Shown here: positions 6,542 through 13,710 of the stretch, piece by piece
How the letters are laid out: every line of letters begins with the position of its first letter
Numbering within the stretch: the first letter of the stretch is position 1
Assembly (NCBI GenBank): GCA_900547255.1
Contig: URGC01000028.1
Coordinates: 1 to 25,045, forward strand
Direction: 5' to 3'
Source: an uncultured Eubacterium sp.
GTDB lineage: Bacteria; Bacillota; Clostridia; Lachnospirales; Lachnospiraceae
DNA: 25,045 nt
Made by a program: the position numbers and the translations under genes
The notes under the pieces: model-generated
The model's input: the letters and a program-made list of their open reading frames with translations, nothing else
Database searches by the model: none
Told to the model about the DNA's origin: nothing

Positions 6542-6961
6542 TTAGAACTTAAAAATATTCAATCCTGTTTCTTCATCATAAACCCTGTCTACACATCCAT
6601 CTATAATGTCTATTACCATCTCACAAGTTGCGCTGACTATGGCTCTGTTGAGGTGTCCACCAAAGACTTCACCTTTGTCATTGCCTGCACTCATGTGCAT
6701 ATGAGTATAAAAATCTCCATTCATTGTGTTTATTGTTCCAGTTAAAGAAACAATTTCAAAACTGCCTTTGAATTCATGTGAATAATATTTCTTTTCATCT
6801 ACATTATAAACGCCTGATGTAAAACTATTTATCGCACCTAAAGCATTAATACTAGCTAATTTTATATTTTCCTTTAATGCTATCTCTTTTACTTTTTCAA
6901 GAATTTCTTCTCCCCTGTCTATTCTTGCTATTATTTTATTACCAAATCTTCTGTAGTCCAT
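6542..6961 (-). CDS. PPC/DUF296-domain DNA-binding protein
   Basis: This 139-residue protein is one PPC (DUF296, PF03479) domain: RIDRGEEILEKVKEIALKENIKLASINALGAI at the start, SLTGTINTMNGDFYTHMHMSAG, then GGHL in the core. The bacterial single-domain proteins form trimers with histidines at a metal site (here HMHM and GGHL); a DNA-binding role is known for the plant AT-hook members but not proven for bacterial ones. It starts 2 bases after the acetyltransferase stop, with GAGGAG inside that gene's last codons, so it is co-transcribed with that gene and mtnN. Confidence 0.85.
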   Translation of the reverse strand: MDYRRFGNKIIARIDRGEEILEKVKEIALKENIKLASINALGAINSFTSGVYNVDEKKYYSHEFKGSFEIVSLTGTINTMNGDFYTHMHMSAGNDKGEVFGGHLNRAIVSATCEMVIDIIDGCVDRVYDEETGLNIFKF

Positions 6962-6963
6962 GA

Positions 6964-7455
6964 TTATCTCCTCTCATACGCGATACGTGGTGAGCCATCC
7001 TCTATATGTATAATCCCACATTTCCTGAACCCACACTTTTCCAATGCATTCTGCATGACCTTGTTATCATTGTGGGTGTCTATGCGGAGGTGCAAAATGC
7101 TGCCAGAACAGTATTCAACCACAGTTCTTACCATGCCTTTTACCTTACCATCACTCGCAACCCGGTGAATAACACCATACTCTGCGTCATCCATCCAGCT
7201 TCCATCCTCTATCACCTTATATGTGTCATCTTCCCCTATAAAAAACACAAATACACCATGAATACAGTCATCATCCTTAACAACATAAAGCTGCCCCACT
7301 GCAATATCAGACCACAGCAACGCCTGTGGAGGATAGTTATCCTTCCACTGGGTTGCATTACCTGTCTCTTTCATAAATTGTCTTGCCTGCTCATATATCG
7401 CCATGATTTGTGGCATGTCATTTTCAGAAGCTTTACTGATTACTAAATCCGACAT
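6964..7455 (-). CDS. GNAT family N-acetyltransferase
   Basis: This 163-residue GNAT protein begins MSDLVISKASENDMPQIMAIYEQARQFM. It has a central FVFFIGEDDTYKVIEDGSW block seen in a clostridial GNAT group, and a C-terminal HLRIDTHNDNKVMQNALEKCGF strand-helix. The Q/RxxGxG loop appears as ASDGKVKGMV, a weaker form than in the other two GNAT proteins here. Start at 7455 after GGGGA. It lies 36 bases behind mtnN and 2 bases before the PPC gene, in one apparent operon. Confidence 0.8.
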   Translation of the reverse strand: MSDLVISKASENDMPQIMAIYEQARQFMKETGNATQWKDNYPPQALLWSDIAVGQLYVVKDDDCIHGVFVFFIGEDDTYKVIEDGSWMDDAEYGVIHRVASDGKVKGMVRTVVEYCSGSILHLRIDTHNDNKVMQNALEKCGFRKCGIIHIEDGSPRIAYERR

Positions 7456-7491
7456 AATCTGAATCCCCATTAAATTAATCTCTGAAATCAA

Positions 7492-8184
7492 TTAAATCTC
7501 AGCTACGAATTCCTTTATAAGCTTAACTCCATTAGCAATTGCCTGTTTTTCAAATGTTGGATAATCAACAGTTGCACTATCATCTGCCTTGTCTGATATA
7601 GCACGGATAATTACAAATGGAACCTTATTAAGATACGCTGTGTGTGCAATTGATGCTCCTTCCATCTCTGTACAGAAGCCGTTAAAATTCTTAGTAATTC
7701 TCTCCTTAACTGCCTTATCAGAAATAAACTGGTCACCGCTTACAATACGTCCAACATGTGTTCCTATCTCTGGAATAACCTTTGCACATACATTTTTAGC
7801 AACCTCTATAAGATGCTTGTCGGCTGGGAATGATAATGTATCCATTCTTGGAACCTGACCTAATGGGTAACCAAAATTAGTCGCATCCATATCATGATGA
7901 AGAACATCACTTGATATAACAATGTCTCCGATATCAATAGCTGCATTTAAAGAACCTGCAATTCCTGTGTTGATAACATAATCAACCTTAAAATCATCTA
8001 CAAGAATCTGTGTACAGATGGCAGCATTAACCTTGCCAATACCGCTGACAACAATAACAACATCCTTTCCAGAGAGCTTGCCAGCCCTGAATGTCATAGA
8101 CGCCTTAGTTTCCTCTCTCTCAACATCCATAACAGCTACAATCTGCTCAACTTCTTCCTGCATTGCTCCAATAATTCCTATCAT
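7492..8184 (-). CDS. mtnN: 5'-methylthioadenosine/S-adenosylhomocysteine nucleosidase
   Basis: This 230-residue enzyme cleaves MTA and SAH to adenine plus the thioribose or ribosyl-homocysteine, recycling products of SAM use. It has the N-terminal MIGIIGAMQEEVE (catalytic Glu near residue 11), the substrate loop EMEGAS (Glu175) and the proton-donor Asp198 in RAISDKAD. Length is normal for MtnN/Pfs. The ATG at 8184 follows GGAG; the frame extends to 8208. It is the first gene of the mtnN-acetyltransferase-PPC operon. A 5-bp hairpin (TGCCC/GGGCA) lies just upstream of the start. Confidence 0.95.
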   Translation of the reverse strand: MIGIIGAMQEEVEQIVAVMDVEREETKASMTFRAGKLSGKDVVIVVSGIGKVNAAICTQILVDDFKVDYVINTGIAGSLNAAIDIGDIVISSDVLHHDMDATNFGYPLGQVPRMDTLSFPADKHLIEVAKNVCAKVIPEIGTHVGRIVSGDQFISDKAVKERITKNFNGFCTEMEGASIAHTAYLNKVPFVIIRAISDKADDSATVDYPTFEKQAIANGVKLIKEFVAEI

Positions 8185-8328
8185 AAAGTTATCTCCATTC
8201 CTGCCCATCCGGGCATATATTATAATTTAATATGCATTTCTGGCATCAAGGTCTCTGAAAGTCTGCACTACAGCCCTGTCATACCTATCTGTAATTGTAC
8301 GAAAATCCCCCTGATAATGCAACCACAA

Positions 8329-8357
8329 TTGTATTAAACGGCTAAACGTGCTATACT
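8329..8357 (+). promoter_or_regulatory. promoter upstream of the TSCPD-radical SAM pair (distal)
   Basis: TTGTAT (8329-8334), a 17-base spacer and TATACT (8352-8357), with TGC before the -10 box (extended -10 form). It would give a leader of about 105 bases in which GAAGCCA can pair with TGGCTTC and GCACATC with GATGTGC. Confidence 0.6.
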
Positions 8358-8409
8358 TATGCCTGCTGGAAGCCACATCTCGCACATCAGTTATGGCTTC
8401 ATGACTAAA

Positions 8410-8438
8410 TTAACAATTACTATTATAACTATTATATT
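8410..8438 (+). promoter_or_regulatory. second candidate promoter (proximal) for the TSCPD gene
   Basis: TTAACA (8410-8415), a 17-base spacer and TATATT (8433-8438), about 30 bases before the start codon. The region is AT-rich, so a chance match is possible. Confidence 0.4.
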
Positions 8439-8470
8439 AATACACGCGATGTGCAGAAATGGAGTTAATT

Positions 8471-8719
8471 ATGAAATACATGACAAAAGGCGTATGTTCA
8501 AGATCTATTGATTTTGATGTTGTTGACAATAAAGTTACTAATGTAAAATTTGAAGGTGGATGTTCTGGTAATACTCAGGGTGTTGCTGCCCTTGTTGAGG
8601 GTATGGACATTGACGAAGCTATCAAGCGTATGAAGAACATCAAATGTGGTTTCAAGCCAACATCCTGTCCAGACCAGCTTGCTATTGCTCTTGAGCAGTA
8701 CAAAGCAGCTAACCAGTAA
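8471..8719 (+). CDS. stand-alone TSCPD-domain protein (TIGR03905-like)
   Basis: This 82-residue protein carries the motif that names its family: TSCPD at residues 64-68. Further cysteines at 9, 31 and 59 (GVCSRSIDF, GGCSGNTQG, IKCGF) suggest a metal or cofactor site. The domain is otherwise known as the C-terminal part of B12-dependent ribonucleotide reductases; the stand-alone form has no assigned function. The ATG at 8471 follows TGGAG; an ATG at 8459 is in frame but lacks a good site. Its TAA overlaps the radical SAM start by one base, so the two are translationally coupled. Confidence 0.85.
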   Translation: MKYMTKGVCSRSIDFDVVDNKVTNVKFEGGCSGNTQGVAALVEGMDIDEAIKRMKNIKCGFKPTSCPDQLAIALEQYKAANQ

Positions 8720-9522
8720 TGGGAAAATATCGCATTACCCGGTTTAAACGGGCATATATTGAAATAACAAGTTCATGCAATCTATCCTGCTCATTCTGTC
8801 AGGAAACCAAACGTCCAGTTCATTTTATGTCTATTGAACAATTCGGACATGTAATTAAAGAGATTAAACCATTCACTAATTTTATATATCTGCATGTCAA
8901 AGGTGAACCTCTGCTTCATCCAGACCTTGAACAGATGCTTTCCATATGTGATGCCCAAGGTATTCAGGTTAATATCACTACTAACGGAACACTGCTTAAG
9001 AAAAATCTGGATATTCTTACGGCATCACCTGTACATCAGATTAACATTTCACTTCACAGTGCAGATGATAATGACTGTATCGACATGGATACATATTATA
9101 AAGATGTATTTGCCGCATGTGAGGAGATTATCGCCAAAACTCCGACAGAGATATCGCTTCGTCTATGGACTACAACGAATGCTGACGGACTGTTTGGAAC
9201 AAGAAACCTCGACATCAAAAAGCAGCTTCATGTCAATGTACAGTCACCATTTGAATGGCCTGACACAACTAATGCTTATTGCAATGAGCGTGGTTTCTGT
9301 CAGGGACTTCGCACTCATTTTGCCGTTCTATGCGATGGCACAGTTGTTCCATGCTGTCTTGATGGCAATGGGGTCATGAATCTCGGCAATATATTCACAA
9401 CACCTCTTGGCGATATATTGGCTGGCAGACGTGCCACAGATATATTTGACGGATTTAACAGGCGTTTTGCAGTTGAAAATCTCTGTATGCACTGTAGTTT
9501 CAAAGAAAGATTTAACAAGTAA
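8719..9522 (+). CDS. radical SAM/SPASM-domain protein
   Basis: This 267-residue protein has the radical SAM cluster motif CNLSCSFC (C20, C24, C27), a GEPLLHPD segment that lines the SAM site, and a C-terminal SPASM-type region (CDGTVVPCCLDGNG, NLGNI, then CMHCSF) likely to bind one more iron-sulfur cluster. It may be a modifying enzyme for a protein, peptide or RNA; no precursor peptide gene is visible nearby. It starts on the last base of the TSCPD stop codon, pointing to a joint role with that cysteine-rich protein. The downstream gap has an 8-bp inverted repeat (9529-9536 with 9549-9556). Confidence 0.88.
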   Translation: MGKYRITRFKRAYIEITSSCNLSCSFCQETKRPVHFMSIEQFGHVIKEIKPFTNFIYLHVKGEPLLHPDLEQMLSICDAQGIQVNITTNGTLLKKNLDILTASPVHQINISLHSADDNDCIDMDTYYKDVFAACEEIIAKTPTEISLRLWTTTNADGLFGTRNLDIKKQLHVNVQSPFEWPDTTNAYCNERGFCQGLRTHFAVLCDGTVVPCCLDGNGVMNLGNIFTTPLGDILAGRRATDIFDGFNRRFAVENLCMHCSFKERFNK

Positions 9523-9593
9523 GATTATTGAATAAATCGGACATAACATTTATTCAGACATAATTATAACAGAAAGGTTAATGTGTAATCATC

Positions 9594-10658
9594 ATGAAAA
9601 AGATTATTTTAACAGGTGGTGGAACAGCCGGACACGTCACACCTAATATAGCTCTCATGCCATCTTTAAAGGAAGCCGGTTATGAGATATCTTATATCGG
9701 TTCTTACACTGGTATCGAGAAACAGCTTATCGAAGAAAAGGGTATACCTTACTATGGAATATCTTCTGGAAAGCTCCGCCGTTATAAGAGTCTTAAAAAT
9801 CTAAGCGACCCATTCCGTGTTATTCACGGATATTTTCAGGCTAGAAAGCTTATGAAAAAGATTAAACCAGATATTGTATTCTCTAAAGGTGGCTTTGTGT
9901 CAGTTCCTGTTGTTCTGGCTGCTGCCCACAAGCGCATCCCTGTTATTATTCATGAATCAGATATGACACCGGGACTTGCCAATAAGATAGCTATGCGCGG
10001 TGCTAAAAAGATATGCTGCAATTTCCCTGAAACACTGAAATATCTTCCTGAAAACAAGGCTGTCCTCACCGGTTCTCCTATAAGAAAAGAGCTTCTCACA
10101 GGAAACCGCCTCGAAGCTGCCAAATTATGCGGCTTCAACTCATTAAAGCCTGTAATTCTCGTTGTCGGTGGAAGTACTGGTGCAGTCAAGGTTAACGACG
10201 CTGTCCGTGCGATACTGCCATCACTTCTTGAAGATTTTCAAGTTGTCCACCTGTGTGGTAAAGGAAAAACAGATGCTTCCCTTAACAACACTTCGGGATA
10301 TGTACAATTTGAATATATCAACGAGCAGATGCGCGATCTGTTCGCCCTCGCTGACATAGTTATATCAAGAGCTGGTGCTAATGCAATCTGCGAACTTCTC
10401 GCCCTGCATAAGCCTAATCTTCTGATACCTTTATCTGCCAACGCAAGCCGTGGCGACCAGATTCTTAACGCCCGCTCATTCAAGGAACATGGCTATTCAA
10501 TGGTAATGGAAGAGGAAGAAATCACTCCAGATAAGCTTCTTAACGCAGTGCATGAGCTGTACAAAAACAAAGGAACTTACATCAAAGCAATGGAATCAAG
10601 CCCACAGAGTGATGCGATTGATACTATAATGGAACTTATCAAAAAGACTTCTAAATAA
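9594..10658 (+). CDS. murG: MurG, lipid II-forming N-acetylglucosaminyltransferase
   Basis: This 354-residue GT-B enzyme adds GlcNAc to lipid I on the inner face of the membrane, making lipid II for peptidoglycan. The N-terminal G-loop is GGGTAGHVTPN, the second G-rich loop is VVGGSTGA, and the UDP-GlcNAc site is DIVISRAGANAICEL followed by LIPLSANASRGDQILNA. It is outside any division/cell wall cluster, as in other clostridia whose MurG is a stand-alone gene. The ATG at 9594 is the only sensible start, but the nearest purine run (AGAAAGG, 9571-9577) is 16 bases away. It follows the radical SAM gene by 71 bases. Confidence 0.93.
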   Translation: MKKIILTGGGTAGHVTPNIALMPSLKEAGYEISYIGSYTGIEKQLIEEKGIPYYGISSGKLRRYKSLKNLSDPFRVIHGYFQARKLMKKIKPDIVFSKGGFVSVPVVLAAAHKRIPVIIHESDMTPGLANKIAMRGAKKICCNFPETLKYLPENKAVLTGSPIRKELLTGNRLEAAKLCGFNSLKPVILVVGGSTGAVKVNDAVRAILPSLLEDFQVVHLCGKGKTDASLNNTSGYVQFEYINEQMRDLFALADIVISRAGANAICELLALHKPNLLIPLSANASRGDQILNARSFKEHGYSMVMEEEEITPDKLLNAVHELYKNKGTYIKAMESSPQSDAIDTIMELIKKTSK

Positions 10659-10691
10659 ATATTTTTACATTACACCGCAATGTGCACATAA

Positions 10692-10728
10692 AAAGTCCCG
10701 CAGCTAATTATAATAGCTACGGGACTTT
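10692..10728. terminator. bidirectional terminator between murG and the sugar kinase gene
   Basis: AAAGTCCCG (10692-10700) pairs with CGGGACTTT (10720-10728), and AGCTA with TAGCT inside, with one C/A mismatch and a 7-base loop. Stem ends are A/T-rich on both strands, serving both convergent genes. Confidence 0.85.
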
Positions 10729-10734
10729 AATATC

Positions 10735-11751
10735 TTATCTTTGTACGTCAAATGACGAATTATTCATAAGTCTCTTAATCTGGTCAACACTTGTGATGTT
10801 AGTATCGCCTCTGATAGCATGCTTCATTACAGATGATGCAACAGCAAAGTTGACTGTATCCTGTGGAGACATGTTATCCTCCATAAGAGCATATATAAGT
10901 CCTGATGAAAATGCATCTCCACCACCAACTCTATCGACAATCTCGAAGTTAATTGTCTTGCTCTCATAAGTCTTGCCGTCTGTATAATAGAACGCCTTGA
11001 GCGAATTATTGCTTCCTGAATGGACATATCTTACAGTTCTTGCGATAGCCTTCATATGGTACTGCTCATCAATAGCCTTGAATACTCTGTCCATATCCTC
11101 AAATGATGGATCCATTGTAAGACCATCCTTAACATCTGTTCCATCTGGATTGTATACATGAATTGGCTCAATACCGATAAGCACATCTACATAAGGAAGA
11201 TACTTACTAAGTACATCTCTTGCAGTTGAGAATGACCATAATGTGCTTCTGAAATTAGGATCAAAGCTTACTGTAAGTCCAAGCTTCTTGGCAGCCTTAA
11301 CAGCCTTATCAATCATTCTTCTACAGCTATATGATAATGCTGGTGTGATACCACTTAAATGAAGCCAGTCATAATCCTTTAATATCTCTTCAAAATCTGT
11401 CTGTCTATAGTCATATTCTGCAAATGCTGAACCTGCTCTGTCATAGATAACCTGAGATGGTCTTACAGATATACCTTCCTCAAGGTAATATACACCCATT
11501 CTACCATCAGCCTTGATAATATGCTTAGTATGCACATCATTAGCCTTCAGGTAATTAATAGCAGACTTACCTATATCTGTGTTAGGTAATACCGTCATAA
11601 ATGTGCTATCAACTCCAAGATTAGCCAAAGAAACTGCTACGTTGGCTTCCGCTCCACCATAGTTAACAATGTAATTATGTGTAGAAACAATCTTCTCATA
11701 ATTAGGAGGTGATAATCTTAACATCAACTCACCAATTGCAATAAACTTCAT
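10735..11751 (-). CDS. kdgK: PfkB family sugar kinase, probably 2-keto-3-deoxygluconate kinase
   Basis: This 338-residue kinase belongs to the ribokinase/PfkB fold. It has IGELMLRLSPP at the start, GGAEANVAVSLANLG (substrate binding) and the second PfkB signature DRVGGGDAFSSG with the catalytic Asp. The LMLRLSPP start and GGAEANVA are typical of KdgK, which phosphorylates KDG in pectin/uronate breakdown, a trait fitting Lachnospira. Substrate is inferred; no other uronate genes are in the window. The ATG at 11751 follows AAGGAAGGA; the frame is open for 38 more codons upstream (to 11865), but those lie in the probable leader. Confidence 0.85.
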   Translation of the reverse strand: MKFIAIGELMLRLSPPNYEKIVSTHNYIVNYGGAEANVAVSLANLGVDSTFMTVLPNTDIGKSAINYLKANDVHTKHIIKADGRMGVYYLEEGISVRPSQVIYDRAGSAFAEYDYRQTDFEEILKDYDWLHLSGITPALSYSCRRMIDKAVKAAKKLGLTVSFDPNFRSTLWSFSTARDVLSKYLPYVDVLIGIEPIHVYNPDGTDVKDGLTMDPSFEDMDRVFKAIDEQYHMKAIARTVRYVHSGSNNSLKAFYYTDGKTYESKTINFEIVDRVGGGDAFSSGLIYALMEDNMSPQDTVNFAVASSVMKHAIRGDTNITSVDQIKRLMNNSSFDVQR

Positions 11752-11900
11752 ATCTCTGAGTCCTTCCTTATCCTTCTTACACAGCATGTCCACAATGCAT
11801 CCATTATCAATTCTGATACCAGTATATGTACTATTCTGATAATCTACTCCGCATAATGTCCACACTATTTATATAAATTACTTAAAATCATACCTATCTT

Positions 11901-11929
11901 ATAATACAACGGACTTGAATAAAATGCAA
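11901..11929 (-). promoter_or_regulatory. promoter of the sugar kinase gene
   Basis: On the minus strand TTGCAT (11929-11924), a 17-base spacer and TATTAT (11906-11901). It predicts a leader of roughly 140 bases before the ATG at 11751, a long untranslated stretch for one gene. Confidence 0.6.
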
Positions 11930-11941
11930 TCTAAACATTCA

Positions 11942-11986
11942 CTTTGACACCTATCCTTTGACACCTATCAGTCAATAAGTTATAAT
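11942..11986 (+). promoter_or_regulatory. consensus promoter with tandemly duplicated -35 region
   Basis: CTTTGACACCTATC occurs twice back to back (11942-11955 and 11956-11969). The second copy's TTGACA (11958-11963) is 17 bases from TATAAT (11981-11986), a perfect sigma-A promoter. The first copy's TTGACA is 31 bases from it and cannot serve the same -10 box. Confidence 0.85.
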
Positions 11987-12075
11987 ATTTATAGTATGGT
12001 GTAAGTGACAAAACAGCTTTTTCATTCCTTACGCAATCGTATTAAATGCGTGATAAACGCGGAATCGAGGATTAT

Positions 12076-12243
12076 ATGGATAACAATTTATTAAACATGG
12101 ACGACCTCGCTGACGTATTCGCTCAGCTTGATTCAATAGAAGAAGAGGAAGCCCCTCTCACAGAAGAAGAGAAAGCATCTCAGAGAAGATACGAAGAGAT
12201 TATCAAGAAGCACAAAACAACCAGTACATCGTTTCGTAAATAA
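12076..12243 (+). CDS. small acidic protein of unknown function
   Basis: A 55-residue protein, MDNNLLNMDDLADVFAQLDS followed by an EEEE run and a charged helix (TEEEKASQRRYEEIIKKHK). The ATG at 12076 follows GAGG; an in-frame ATG at 12046 lacks such a site. It is driven by the perfect promoter at 11958-11986, so expression is likely strong. Its last codons (CAGTACATCGTTTCG, then the stop) are part of the left arm of the large inverted repeat that starts at 12222, so the C-terminus may have been donated by that repeat. I do not recognise the family. Confidence 0.65.
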   Translation: MDNNLLNMDDLADVFAQLDSIEEEEAPLTEEEKASQRRYEEIIKKHKTTSTSFRK

Positions 12244-12385
12244 CTATACCAATCACGCAGGATGCAGATTCGAGTGTGCAAGTATAAAAATGTAGGCGTA
12301 GCGGGCTACGCCGAGGCTTTTATGCCTGTGCAATCGGATTTGCAGACAAGTGAGTGGTATAGTTATTTCGAAAACGATGTACTAG
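12222..12385. repeat. 164-bp symmetric inverted repeat (MITE-like or large RNA hairpin)
   Basis: The block folds on itself almost end to end about a centre at 12303/12304. CAGTACATCGTTTCG on the left matches the reverse complement of the right end with few changes; next come AACTATACCA/TGGTATAGTT, a TGCA-rich stem with G-T pairs, GTATAAAA/TTTTATGC, and a perfect central GGCGTAGC/GCTACGCC. The two halves are of equal length. It covers the end of the small acidic gene. It could end transcription, or be a non-autonomous mobile palindrome. Confidence 0.8.
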
Positions 12386-12475
12386 TAATAATCAACTGTA
12401 ATTTTTGCTGATATTTCTTCTTATAACACCAGATATATGAAAATATTTGTCATTATAGGATGCAATTTTGTAATG

Positions 12476-12516
12476 ATTTTGGATTTTTTAGCTTGATTTC
12501 ATATGGAAAATCCAAA
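12476..12516. repeat. 11-bp inverted repeat with GGATTTT motif
   Basis: TTTTGGATTTT and AAAATCCAAAA flank a 19-base loop. The same GGATTT or AAATCC core recurs at about 12551, 12578, 12602 and 12671. Confidence 0.6.
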
Positions 12517-12564
12517 ATCTGTCATTTTTCACTTCGTTAAACTAGACTTTTGGATTTCTACTAA

Positions 12565-12620
12565 AAAACATGCGAAAAAATCCACTTTCCCTATGAATTA
12601 CGGATTTTTTCGCATGTTTT
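12565..12620. repeat. perfect 19-bp inverted repeat, hairpin or bidirectional terminator
   Basis: AAAACATGCGAAAAAATCC (12565-12583) and its exact complement GGATTTTTTCGCATGTTTT (12602-12620) flank an 18-base loop. It lies downstream of both nfo (minus) and the small acidic gene (plus) and could end both transcripts. The rest of 12,386-12,726 is AT-rich with repeated GGATTTT motifs and no convincing gene. Confidence 0.75.
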
Positions 12621-12726
12621 ATTTATTTTCAGCCGAACCTGCTTTCTATTTCATTTATATTATGCTTTATTGGATTTTTCCACTATAAATCTTACAAAAC
12701 ATCCAATTCACTCTTATAATGTCCCT

Positions 12727-13563
12727 TTACTTTCTCAATCCCTTCAACAACTCAATCTCCCTTGCATATCCATCAAGCTCATTAGGTGTCTCCAGATAAA
12801 ATGGCAGATCCTTCAAAGCAGGATGATTGATAATTCTTGTAAATGCCTCAACCCCGATAGACCCTTCACCAATCTTCTCATGTCTGTCCTTATGACTCTC
12901 AAATGGATTTTTAGAATCATTAATATGAACAGCCTTCAATCTATCAAGACCAATAACATCATCAAATTCTTTAAGCACCCCATCAAGATTACAAACAATA
13001 TCATATCCCGCATCATACACATGACATGTATCAAGGCAAACCCCCAGATGCTCATCAAGCTCAACCTTATCAATAATTCTTCTTATCTCTTCAAAGCTCC
13101 TGCCAATCTCCGTTCCTTTACCCGCCATAGTCTCCAAAAGAACCTTAGTAGTCTGCTCCTTCTTAATCACAGTATTAAGAGTCTCCGCAATATAATCAAT
13201 CCCTACATCAACTCCCTGCTTAACATGGCTTCCCGGATGAAAATTATACATATTCCCCGGCACATACTCCATCCTGTTCAAATCATCCTCAAAAGTCTCC
13301 AACGCAAATCTTCTAGTATCCGCATCCGCCGAACAAGCATTAAGCGTATAAGGTGCATGCGCCAGAATAACATCAATCCCATTCTCCTTAGCAAACTCCC
13401 TAAACGCATCTATATCCTTCTCATCAATAGGCTTAGCCGCCCCACCTCTAGGATTCCTTGTAAAAAACTGAAAAGTATTCCCTCCCAGCTCAACAATCTG
13501 TTTCCCCATATTCAAAAATCCCTTAGAAGTCGATAAATGACATCCAATCATAAACTTACTCAT
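12727..13563 (-). CDS. nfo: endonuclease IV (AP endonuclease)
   Basis: This 278-residue zinc enzyme nicks DNA 5' of abasic sites in base excision repair. Family signatures are all present: H69 (LAHAPY), H109 in NFHPGSH, E144 in LLETMAGKGTEIG, D178 and H181 in CLDTCHVYDAGYD, and HINDSKN followed by DRHEKIGEG. Length and order match the AP endonuclease family 2 trinuclear zinc site. The ATG at 13563 follows TAGGAGG. The promoter is not evident because the GC-rich palindrome island lies immediately upstream; nfo may be read through from rsmI. Confidence 0.95.
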   Translation of the reverse strand: MSKFMIGCHLSTSKGFLNMGKQIVELGGNTFQFFTRNPRGGAAKPIDEKDIDAFREFAKENGIDVILAHAPYTLNACSADADTRRFALETFEDDLNRMEYVPGNMYNFHPGSHVKQGVDVGIDYIAETLNTVIKKEQTTKVLLETMAGKGTEIGRSFEEIRRIIDKVELDEHLGVCLDTCHVYDAGYDIVCNLDGVLKEFDDVIGLDRLKAVHINDSKNPFESHKDRHEKIGEGSIGVEAFTRIINHPALKDLPFYLETPNELDGYAREIELLKGLRK

Positions 13564-13584
13564 AAAAAAATCCTCCTATTTAAA

Positions 13585-13678
13585 GCCGCCGTCAGGCGCT
13601 GTATCTCGCTCCTCAAGCCAGCCGCCGCCAGGCGCTGTCTCTCCCCCGCCCACCACGCGTTCGCCGTCAGGCGGAGCC
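13585..13678. repeat. GC-rich short direct repeats beside the palindrome island
   Basis: Three related units with a GCC/GGC mini-hairpin core: GCCGCCGTCAGGCGCTGT (13585), GCCGCCGCCAGGCGCTGT (13621) and TCGCCGTCAGGCGGAGCC (13661). The first two also share a following TCTC tract. Confidence 0.7.
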
Positions 13679-13710
13679 ACCCCGTTGTAGACCTTTCGCA
13701 GTAGCGTAAG

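Noticed and set aside
8018..8230. Plus-strand frames opposite mtnN
   Set aside because: They overlap a gene with complete MTA/SAH nucleosidase motifs and look like antisense shadows.
11752..11865. N-terminal extension of the sugar kinase from the GTG at 11865
   Set aside because: Family members begin at the FIAIGELMLRL strand; the extension has no domain content and lies between the promoter and a good ribosome binding site.
12503..12688. Plus-strand 61-codon frame with a hydrophobic end, considered as a type I toxin
   Set aside because: It is made of the repeated GGATTTT motifs and two hairpins, has no ribosome binding site and no visible antisense promoter.
12670..13536. Long plus-strand frame of 288 codons opposite nfo
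   Set aside because: It is a shadow of the nfo gene, which has complete family motifs; the plus-strand product is an isoleucine/serine-rich string without a domain.
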